Source: Actinomycetes bacterium (GTDB taxonomy: Bacteria; Actinomycetota; Acidimicrobiia; Acidimicrobiales; RAAP-2). From it: a DNA stretch of 14,760 nucleotides. The translations under genes and the position numbers were made by a program. The stretch covers positions 1 through 14,760 of the forward strand of contig JAJZSM010000011.1 of assembly GCA_021849765.1 (NCBI GenBank), in the 5' to 3' direction. Shown in pieces: positions 7,787 through 14,163 of this stretch. Within the stretch, counting starts at the first letter, position 1, and each line of letters begins with the position of its first letter. The notes under the pieces are model-generated. The model did not search any database. It was given only the letters and a program-made list of their open reading frames with translations, and was not told the origin of the DNA.

Positions 7787-8601
7787 GAACGGCGAACCCC
7801 CTTGTTCTCATAGAGCCGGTCGTCGGCGATGCGGTAAAGCTCGTCGGGATCGGTCGCGTCGCGGGGCGAGGAGGCGACGCCCATCGTGAAGTCGACGAAG
7901 TTCTCGGTCGATTTCAACTGGAGCCGCAACCTTTCGATGAAACCCGCCGCCTCGACACCCTCGGCGTTTGAGAGGATGACGGCGAACTCGTCGCCACCCA
8001 GACGCGCCGCAGTGTCACCGCTTCGCACAGATCGGCGCAACGCGTAGCCGAACTCGCGCAGAACGTAGTCCCCGAAGACGTGTCCGCCACGGTCGTTCAC
8101 GGATTTAAAGTCATTGAGATCGAGCAGCACGAGGGTGAAGGACCAGCCGTATCGGGCGCTACGGGCGGCACCGACCTGCAGCGCGGTGTCGAAACTTCGT
8201 CGGTTCGCGATCTTGGTCAAGGGGTCATGCCCGGCGCTGAAGCGCGCCATGTGCAGGGACAGGGCCAATTGACACGCCGTTCGCACCGCGTCGGCCTCGA
8301 AGGCCGGCACGATATCGGGCTCGCAATGCACGCCCGCGACCTCGCCGAGTCGCGCAGCCATTTCCGCGGTCACGGAACGTCCACCGAGACGGAAGCTCTG
8401 GGTACCGAAGGATTCGTGGCTCAGCACTACGACGACGTCACGAAGACCGTGACGCTCAGCGAGACGCTCGAGCAACGAGTAGATGAAACCGATGCCGAGC
8501 TCGCCTTCGGCGAGTTCGGTGAGCATTGTCTGAAAGAGCCACGGCTCGTAGGAGGACTCGTTGAGAATGTCGTCTATTCGGGAGCTCGTCACGGCACTCA
8601 C
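7783..8601 (-). CDS. GAF-like-GGDEF diguanylate cyclase
   Basis: A 272-residue soluble protein. Residues 1-125 form a sensor-like alpha/beta region resembling a GAF domain, and about 127-272 a GGDEF domain. The GGDEF signature is intact at 202-206 and is preceded by an RSGD inhibitory-site motif five residues upstream, so synthesis of c-di-GMP from two GTP with feedback inhibition is expected. Family landmarks HDPLTKIANRRSF, LLDLNDFKSVND and ADDRLYENK are present. The GTG at 8601 is chosen because it gives a 4-bp GTGA overlap with the upstream stop and has GGGAGGA about ten bases before it. A start at 8619 would add six residues. The downstream gene also overlaps by 4 bp, so this cyclase sits in the middle of a coupled three-gene unit. 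Confidence 0.9.
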   Translation of the reverse strand: MSAVTSSRIDDILNESSYEPWLFQTMLTELAEGELGIGFIYSLLERLAERHGLRDVVVVLSHESFGTQSFRLGGRSVTAEMAARLGEVAGVHCEPDIVPAFEADAVRTACQLALSLHMARFSAGHDPLTKIANRRSFDTALQVGAARSARYGWSFTLVLLDLNDFKSVNDRGGHVFGDYVLREFGYALRRSVRSGDTAARLGGDEFAVILSNAEGVEAAGFIERLRLQLKSTENFVDFTMGVASSPRDATDPDELYRIADDRLYENKGVRRS

Positions 8602-10901
8602 CGCAGGATGTCCTCCCACGCCTCATCCGACGCGCTACCCACCCGCAGGAGCGACTGTGGCGCCGCCCCAGCGTTGAGCAGCCGTCCGAGGTCGCGGGAA
8701 GCGACGGCCTTGGAGATGAGGAAGCCCTGACCACGGTGGCAACCCAGTGCCAACAGCTCATCGATGATGAGACTCGACTCGACACCTTCGGCGATGATCT
8801 CCTTACCCAGCGCCTGCCCGAGGCGAATAATCGCCTCGACGATGGCCCGGTCGAAGGGGTCCTTCGCCACACCGCGCACGAAACTCATGTCGAGCTTCAA
8901 GAAGTCGACGGGAAGGTTCTTCAATTCGGTCATCGAGGCGAAGCCCGTCCCGAAGTCGTCGAGCGCGATTTCCACGCCGAGCGCCTGGAAGCCCCGCAGG
9001 ATCCGCGCCGCCTGCACAGGGTCATCGACCACGGCGTACTCGGTGATCTCGACACAGAGTCGGTCACCCGGCACGTCGTAGTGGACCAGGCAATTGGCCA
9101 CGAAGTCCACGAGGTCGCCCATCTTGAAGTCCGCCGGTGACATGTTGACGCGCACCGTGAAGTGCAGGTCGGGGTAGTCACGTCGCCACACGCTCAGTTG
9201 GCGACAAGCTTCGGCGAAGACCCAACGGCCAAGGTTGGTGACGAGACCGGTCTCCTCGGCGACCGTGATGAACTCCGAGGCGTTGAGCAGCCCCCGGGTC
9301 GGGTGCTGCCAGCGGACCAGCGACTCGACCGCGAGCAGCTTGCCGGTGTTGAGGTCCACCTCGGGCTGGAAGTAGAGCCGCAATCCGCCAGTATCAATGG
9401 CGTCACGCAACATGAGTTCCATCTGGGACCGCTCGTCGACCGCCGAGTGCATGTCGGCGTCAAAGACGACGGCCCGGTTGCGACCTCGGGACTTCGCGGT
9501 GTACATGGCGACGTCCGAGCGCCCGAGCATCTCGACCGCACTGAGCCCCTTCTCCGCGAGCGTGATCCCGATACTCGCCGTATGGTTCATCATCTGTCCC
9601 ATGATCTCCACGGGCTTGGCGATGACCTCAAGGATCCGATAGGCGCTCGCGAGCGCCTCCATCTCACTACGGGCCCGGTCCACCAGGAATACGAACTCGT
9701 CGCCACCAAGACGGGCCGCGAAGTCACCGGAACGGATGCTCGTGCGGATACGGTCGGCCATCGTCACCAGGAGTCGGTCACCGTTGGCGTGGCCGAGGTA
9801 ATCGTTCATCACTTTGAACCGGTCGAGGTCGATCAACATCACCGCAACATCTCGACGTTGTTGCAACCGCTCGTTGAGCTCTTCGATAAGAGCGCGCCGG
9901 TTGGGCAGTCCCGTCAACTCGTCGTGGTTGGCGTTGTGGACGATTCGCTGTTCGGCGTCGATCCTCGCCTGCAGGTGGACCACCATCGCGGCGACTGCCT
10001 GCAGGGCGTTCACCTCGGCCTGGGACCACTGTTGGGGTTCGTTGTAGAGGAACCCGATGACCCCCCAGGTGATGTCGCCCATCATCAAGGGCACGGCGGC
10101 ACCAGTGATCGGCGTTAGGCCGTCGGTCGCACGCTCAACGCGGTCCACGAACTCGTCGGTGACATCTTCGACTCCGGTGAGATACGGCTCCTTCAGGTTC
10201 CAAAGCGCCTCAAAAATCGGGTCAGCGTTGTAGGGGACCTCACCGAGCGGGTCGGGGTCTGGAATGTCCTCACGAATGGGCCAGGACGCCTCAAAGATGC
10301 TGAGTCCACGGGCGTGGTCGTGGCGACGCATGAAGGCCACGTCACTGCCGAGGAACTGGGCGAGCTCGCGCGTCGTCCAGTCGAGCAGCTCCTTGCGGTT
10401 CTTAGCCGAACCCGACATCAACTTGACGGCAACGGTACTCACCAACTCGTCGAGACGCTGCTGGTGGAGCAGTTTGTCCTCGCGGACATTGAGCGAACTC
10501 ACGTGGCTGAGCAGGTCAGCGAAGGTCTTGACGAGGGCACGCTCGCGCTTGGACCATGCCCGCCCCTGACGGGCGACAACAAGAGCGCCAACGGGGACAT
10601 CGGTGTCGACCCGGATTGGCTCGGCGAGCACACCCCATTCGACATCGTCAATCGAACAGGTGAACGACGACGTGGCCGAATCGCCGGCGAACCACTCGTG
10701 GACCCGCGCGCGGACCACCTGAAGTGCGGCACCCCCAGTTGGTGTGGTGAACGACTCGAACGCGTCTTGCGCGGCGTCACCCGGCACATTCATCTCAATG
10801 CAGATGACCTCGCTACCCGCCACGACCTGGCGCAAGGTGTCGAAAACGAGGCGTGTTTCGTTGCGTGCGCTCAACCGATGAAGTGGATTCTTATCTGGCA
10901 C
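8598..10901 (-). CDS. GAF-GAF-GGDEF-EAL bifunctional c-di-GMP protein (Rv1354c/DcpA-like)
   Basis: A 767-residue soluble protein. A divergent first GAF-like region (about 10-145) and a clearer GAF domain (about 150-315) lead into GGDEF (about 325-490) and EAL (about 500-745). GGDEF is intact at 399-403 with an RSGD inhibitory site five residues before it. The EAL signature reads ESL (526-528), keeping the catalytic glutamate. The NMS, ITE, DDFGTG (D648, D649), LKLDMSFV, AEGVES and GQGF motifs are all present, so both synthesis and hydrolysis look possible. The layout resembles mycobacterial Rv1354c/DcpA, which as I recall lies next to Rv1355c. Here too the gene upstream is an Rv1355c-type protein. 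Start is GTG at 10901 with only a weak GGCGGA ribosome site. A perfect 8-bp inverted repeat lies 23 bases upstream. Confidence 0.93.
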   Translation of the reverse strand: MPDKNPLHRLSARNETRLVFDTLRQVVAGSEVICIEMNVPGDAAQDAFESFTTPTGGAALQVVRARVHEWFAGDSATSSFTCSIDDVEWGVLAEPIRVDTDVPVGALVVARQGRAWSKRERALVKTFADLLSHVSSLNVREDKLLHQQRLDELVSTVAVKLMSGSAKNRKELLDWTTRELAQFLGSDVAFMRRHDHARGLSIFEASWPIREDIPDPDPLGEVPYNADPIFEALWNLKEPYLTGVEDVTDEFVDRVERATDGLTPITGAAVPLMMGDITWGVIGFLYNEPQQWSQAEVNALQAVAAMVVHLQARIDAEQRIVHNANHDELTGLPNRRALIEELNERLQQRRDVAVMLIDLDRFKVMNDYLGHANGDRLLVTMADRIRTSIRSGDFAARLGGDEFVFLVDRARSEMEALASAYRILEVIAKPVEIMGQMMNHTASIGITLAEKGLSAVEMLGRSDVAMYTAKSRGRNRAVVFDADMHSAVDERSQMELMLRDAIDTGGLRLYFQPEVDLNTGKLLAVESLVRWQHPTRGLLNASEFITVAEETGLVTNLGRWVFAEACRQLSVWRRDYPDLHFTVRVNMSPADFKMGDLVDFVANCLVHYDVPGDRLCVEITEYAVVDDPVQAARILRGFQALGVEIALDDFGTGFASMTELKNLPVDFLKLDMSFVRGVAKDPFDRAIVEAIIRLGQALGKEIIAEGVESSLIIDELLALGCHRGQGFLISKAVASRDLGRLLNAGAAPQSLLRVGSASDEAWEDILR

Positions 10902-10923
10902 GCCGGTTCCGCCTTCGGTGGGC

Positions 10924-10948
10924 TAGGAACTCAAACTACCAGTTCCTA
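10924..10948. promoter_or_regulatory. Perfect 8-bp inverted repeat, candidate operator
   Basis: TAGGAACT and AGTTCCTA are exact reverse complements separated by nine bases (CAAACTACC). The repeat ends 23 bp upstream of the GTG start of the GAF-GGDEF-EAL gene. The half-site centres are about 17 bp apart, somewhat more than one and a half helical turns. It overlaps the only promoter-like pair in the gap, which fits an operator. No poly-U follows on either strand, so a terminator is unlikely. The binding protein is unknown. Confidence 0.5.
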
Positions 10949-10961
10949 CGTCCCAGGTAAA
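10933..10961 (-). promoter_or_regulatory. Weak candidate promoter overlapping the inverted repeat
   Basis: On the minus strand TTTACC (complement of 10956-10961) and TAGTTT (10933-10938) are 17 bases apart. The -35 matches at four of six positions and the -10 at three of six. The -10 falls in and beside the loop of the inverted repeat at 10924-10948. The leader would be only about 25 bases. The individual matches are weak, and position is the main argument. Confidence 0.25.
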
Positions 10962-11017
10962 GAGGGCTATTCCTTACGGTTCCATTTCCTTATTTTCGTT
11001 TAGAAATTTGAATGGCT

Positions 11018-13918
11018 CTACTCCGTGAATGGCGCCGGTTCTTGGGGCAGTTCGCGCGACTTCGTCTCACGGCTATAGACCTCAGCCAACGAGAGTCGAC
11101 TGCTGTGCACGGTCGGCGCCGGTGCGTGGAAGAGCCGCACGACCATGACGGCGGTCTCTCCGTCCGCCAACTCCCAGTAATTGCGCAGCCGATCGGACTG
11201 GCGGGCCAGCTCGTCAAGGTGGCGCTCTCCACCGAAACTCAGCAGGTCGGCCTCACTCGTCGCGTAGAGGGTGAGTGGGACCATGGGCTGCACGGCGATG
11301 CCGAGGCGTTCGGCGTTCAGCCAGAAACGCTCAAATGCGGCCCCAGCTCGCACGTACCAGGCCGGTTCGGCCCGTGGCACGGTGATCGCGGCCAGGGCGG
11401 AGCTCGACTGGACCGCGAACTTCGAGGGCACACCGAGTGCTTCACCACCACGCCAGTCCGCGAGATGGCCCATGACGTCCTTTCGAACTAGCAGGTCGAT
11501 CGCGGCAAAACCGCCCGCGTCCAGCTCCAGGGTTCGCACATCGAGGCCCTCATCGAGCAGGTCTCGACCGGGCCAGCGCAACTCGTCGTACATCGCGGCG
11601 TGGACCTCGGGGATGAGGTAGCGGAGTCGATCGGCCTCGGCGATGAGGTCGGCACCGGCCTCCAATTTCGTGCGGTCGCTGACCACGATGAGCCTCGCGC
11701 CTTCCCGGTCGACCGCTCGCGCGAGCAACTCGATCGAGGTGTCGTCGATCGGTACCGGCTGGCCCGGGCGGCGATTGGTCGAACGCGTCGCCACGTAGGG
11801 CAAAAGGCGCGCCACATCCGCGTCGAGTGAGCGCCCAAGATGGAGCGTGGCCACGTGATTCGTTGGACGGCCGTCGGGGAAGAGTCGGACATTACCGAGC
11901 TGCTTGATCGACGCGGCCGCGACACGCGCGTTGAACAGCGCGGCACCGAGAGCGAGGTAGCTACCCCGGTACTGCACGTCCCAGATCGAGGAGCGCTCGG
12001 GCACGAGATAGAAGCGAACCTCGTCATCGTCGGCCTCGAAGCGCCACGGCTGCATATTGCCGCCCGAGGGGGCGCGGCGGGCGGCGTCCACGATGAAGGT
12101 CATCGCCTCGGACTCATCGAGGGGACCGTCCTGCGGCGGCGGACTCGCGAGGTCGACGGGCGTCTGGGTATCGATCTCGATCTCGGCGAGCGTCGAGATG
12201 ATCTCGTCGACATCGATGCGCACCCGTCCCGAGGTGAGGTCACCAGTCGTGCCGAGACGGCGCACCGCAGTCGCGACCGCGGCCGCGCCCAGCGAGACCT
12301 CACTCGCCAGCTGTGGCCAGCCCGTGATCGAATGACCGACTTCGAGGAAGGAGGCCGCGCCCCGAGACGACGCCTCGCTCGGCCCGATCAGTCGTGCGAC
12401 ATAGGGGCCCTTCTGGGCCATCGTGAGACCGGCCAGCTTCGTTGAGTCGAGTTCGCCGAAAAGCCCGTGGAAGATGGGGCGAAGCGGCTCGAGGTCGAAG
12501 CGCTCGACGTCGAGGATCCCCCGGTCGCTCGTCTCCATGATGACCGGGATGCGCCGCTCGCGAGCAGCCTCGCGGATGAGGAACTTCATGTCGATGGAGT
12601 CGCACTCCTCGATGACCACGTCCAGCCCGTCGAGGAACTCTGCGAGGTTGTCGGGTCGCACTCCGTCGGTGAAGGCAACGACGCGCAGGTACGGGTCGGT
12701 CTCGGTTACCCGACGCGCGGCGACCACGGCCTTGTTCACCCCGAGGTCGAGCACGCTGGCTGCGACCCGGTTGAGGTTGGACACGTCGATGGTGTCAAAG
12801 TCCGCAAGGCGCAGTTCGCCAGCAAGGCCCTCCATCGCAAGGATGTGCGCGATCGCGCTGCCGGTACTGACCCCGACGATCCCCACGCGCAACGTGCGAA
12901 GGCGCGACTGTTCCTCACGGGTGAGCTTGTTGCGGTTCCGATCGAGGCGTAGCGAGGCGAAGGACCGCGGCCCGAGCAGACGGACCGCCGCGCGACGCCA
13001 CGGGTAGTAGACCCAGCGCGAGTCCTCGCGCACCAGTGAGTCGACCGGCGTCGGGACCATGCCACGCAACTGACTCTCTTGGGCATCGAGTCGGTCGACG
13101 AACTGGATGGCGTCGTTGCCGCGCAGCACCTGGAGCATCTCGCGATGGGGCCGCGACGTCACGTCGAGCACCAGTGGCTGCCACGAACGCGTTCGCGTCG
13201 AGGCGACGTCCAACTCGGATGGTCCACTCGGGGCGGGGCCACGCATCAGTTGCTCGGCTTCGATTCGCATCGCCCGTTGATGATCGGGCGTACTGAGGTC
13301 GTGTGAATTCCAGCGGTACCAGCACACCGCGACCGTGCGGTACCGGTCGTCGGGGAATGGTACCCACTGCTCGCCGAACTGTCGGCCACCAGCCTGTGAG
13401 CCGATTGGGACCAGGCTGTCCGAGACCGCCGCGATGGCGAACTCCGCTCCCAGCCAGTTCATCGCGTGGGTGACCGACCGCGAGATTGCGGCCACCTGGC
13501 GGTGCCCGGTCGCCGCCTCACCCTTGGACCACGCGCCTTTGACTTCGAGCACGCCACCGCGGATGTGGTCACTGATGAGCTGTTCGAGGTCGCCGATCTC
13601 GGGCGAGTCAGCCATCTCCTCCATCAACGCGGCCTTGTACGTGCTCTCGAGCGGACCGTGGAACCGGACGCCACAGACCGCCTCGCCCTCGGGATTGAAA
13701 CCGAGGATGAACAACGAGACGTCGCGGCCCTGTTCTAGCTCCTTGCGACGAAGTGTCCCTTCGAAGCCACGGTGGCGATATTGCCCCTCGCCCTCATCAA
13801 GGTACAACTTCCAGAGGTCCGGGCGCTCGAGCGGGTGATGGCCCTCGAACCGGACGCCGGTCAGCGGGTCGACGTAACTTGCGCCGTATCGATACCGGCG
13901 GCTCACCACATTGGCCAC
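11018..13918 (-). CDS. Rv1355c (MoeY)-family protein: acyltransferase-like + ThiF/E1-like + nitroreductase fusion
   Basis: A 966-residue soluble protein. Residues about 30-225 resemble the N-acyltransferase/autoinducer-synthase fold (ILGFNPEGEAVCGVRFHG, then LEVKGAW near 124-130). Residues about 340-595 form an E1/ThiF-like nucleotide-binding fold: GIVGVSTGS at 346-354, LADFDTIDVSNLNR ending at R384, and VVIEECDSID. Residues about 600-935 form an FMN nitroreductase domain with ARRAPSGGNMQPW ending at W625. The protein has only three cysteines, so there are no zinc CxxC pairs and no likely thioester cysteine, which suggests adenylation without transfer or a redox role. The GTG at 13918 is chosen because GGAGAGG lies about seven bases upstream; the frame stays open to 14110 but that extension is low-complexity. 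M. tuberculosis Rv1355c is annotated as possible MoeY. I recall it as shorter, so the N-terminal domain may be an addition. The substrate is unknown. Confidence 0.85.
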   Translation of the reverse strand: MANVVSRRYRYGASYVDPLTGVRFEGHHPLERPDLWKLYLDEGEGQYRHRGFEGTLRRKELEQGRDVSLFILGFNPEGEAVCGVRFHGPLESTYKAALMEEMADSPEIGDLEQLISDHIRGGVLEVKGAWSKGEAATGHRQVAAISRSVTHAMNWLGAEFAIAAVSDSLVPIGSQAGGRQFGEQWVPFPDDRYRTVAVCWYRWNSHDLSTPDHQRAMRIEAEQLMRGPAPSGPSELDVASTRTRSWQPLVLDVTSRPHREMLQVLRGNDAIQFVDRLDAQESQLRGMVPTPVDSLVREDSRWVYYPWRRAAVRLLGPRSFASLRLDRNRNKLTREEQSRLRTLRVGIVGVSTGSAIAHILAMEGLAGELRLADFDTIDVSNLNRVAASVLDLGVNKAVVAARRVTETDPYLRVVAFTDGVRPDNLAEFLDGLDVVIEECDSIDMKFLIREAARERRIPVIMETSDRGILDVERFDLEPLRPIFHGLFGELDSTKLAGLTMAQKGPYVARLIGPSEASSRGAASFLEVGHSITGWPQLASEVSLGAAAVATAVRRLGTTGDLTSGRVRIDVDEIISTLAEIEIDTQTPVDLASPPPQDGPLDESEAMTFIVDAARRAPSGGNMQPWRFEADDDEVRFYLVPERSSIWDVQYRGSYLALGAALFNARVAAASIKQLGNVRLFPDGRPTNHVATLHLGRSLDADVARLLPYVATRSTNRRPGQPVPIDDTSIELLARAVDREGARLIVVSDRTKLEAGADLIAEADRLRYLIPEVHAAMYDELRWPGRDLLDEGLDVRTLELDAGGFAAIDLLVRKDVMGHLADWRGGEALGVPSKFAVQSSSALAAITVPRAEPAWYVRAGAAFERFWLNAERLGIAVQPMVPLTLYATSEADLLSFGGERHLDELARQSDRLRNYWELADGETAVMVVRLFHAPAPTVHSSRLSLAEVYSRETKSRELPQEPAPFTE

Positions 13919-14163
13919 TACTGTTCCTCTCCGTCGTCGGTCGGGGAACCGACGAGTCGCGAATAGCCGTCTACTGTGGGTCCTCCAACTCTCTCGAACT
14001 ATAGTGAGGCGACTCTCAAAATTGGTGTATCCACCATCGGTGAAAAGGTGCTGCGCGTGCTCGTAACCCGTTCCCGTACCGCCCGATCCGTCGCCGTGGG
14101 TCACTCCCAAGCGCGCCCGTCAATTTGGCTCGACGTTCGTGCTCAGTTAGTCGGCTCACGTCC
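13919..14163. other. Divergent intergenic region between the Rv1355c-type gene and the prepilin peptidase gene
   Basis: This 245-bp region must hold signals for both divergent genes. Besides the hairpin at 13934-13955 it contains a palindromic ACTATAGT (13998-14005), which offers a TATAGT -10 on both strands, but no matching -35 is found on either. A short TGGTG/CACCA inverted repeat lies at 14023-14036. No RNA gene or small coding region was recognised. Confidence 0.5.
13934..13955. promoter_or_regulatory. Perfect 8-bp hairpin just upstream of the Rv1355c-type ribosome site
   Basis: TCGTCGGT and ACCGACGA are exact reverse complements around a six-base loop. The element ends 16 bases before the GTG at 13918 and abuts the GGAGAGG ribosome site. 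In RNA it would be a stable stem immediately 5' of the ribosome site; in DNA it could be an operator. No U tract follows on either strand, so it is not a typical terminator. Its position depends on the start call at 13918. With a start at 14110 it would be coding. Confidence 0.45.

Larger units (their letters stand above)
10902..11017 (-). other. 116-bp AT-rich intergenic region before the GAF-GGDEF-EAL gene
   Basis: This gap separates the Rv1355c-type stop from the GTG of the GAF-GGDEF-EAL gene. Its distal half (about 10960-11015) is much richer in A and T than the surrounding genes. It holds the inverted repeat at 10924-10948 and a weak promoter candidate. There is no terminator hairpin with a U tract after the upstream stop, so read-through from the Rv1355c-type gene is possible. 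Confidence 0.6.

Noticed and set aside
8602..8619. A start at 8619 for the GAF-like-GGDEF gene, giving a 22-bp overlap
   Set aside because: The GTG at 8601 gives the common 4-bp GTGA overlap and places GGGAGGA at a normal distance. The start at 8619 has no clear ribosome site of its own.
9162..10118. Long + strand open frame (318 codons) opposite the GAF-GGDEF-EAL gene
   Set aside because: It is antisense to well-conserved GGDEF and EAL coding sequence and shows no recognisable domain. Long antisense frames are expected in GC-rich DNA.
11001..11017. Terminator after the Rv1355c-type gene
   Set aside because: The sequence after the stop is AT-rich but lacks a GC-rich stem followed by a U tract. 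The CCATT/AATGG repeat is short and widely spaced.
13998..14005. ACTATAGT as a bidirectional -10 element
   Set aside because: No acceptable -35 lies 16-18 bases away on either strand, so it is mentioned only as a property of the intergenic region.
13919..14110. A 64-residue N-terminal extension of the Rv1355c-type protein starting at 14110
   Set aside because: The extension is Gly/Arg-rich and low in complexity. A GTG at 13918 has a good ribosome site (GGAGAGG), and the hairpin at 13934-13955 fits an untranslated leader better. The longer form cannot be excluded without a mapped start.
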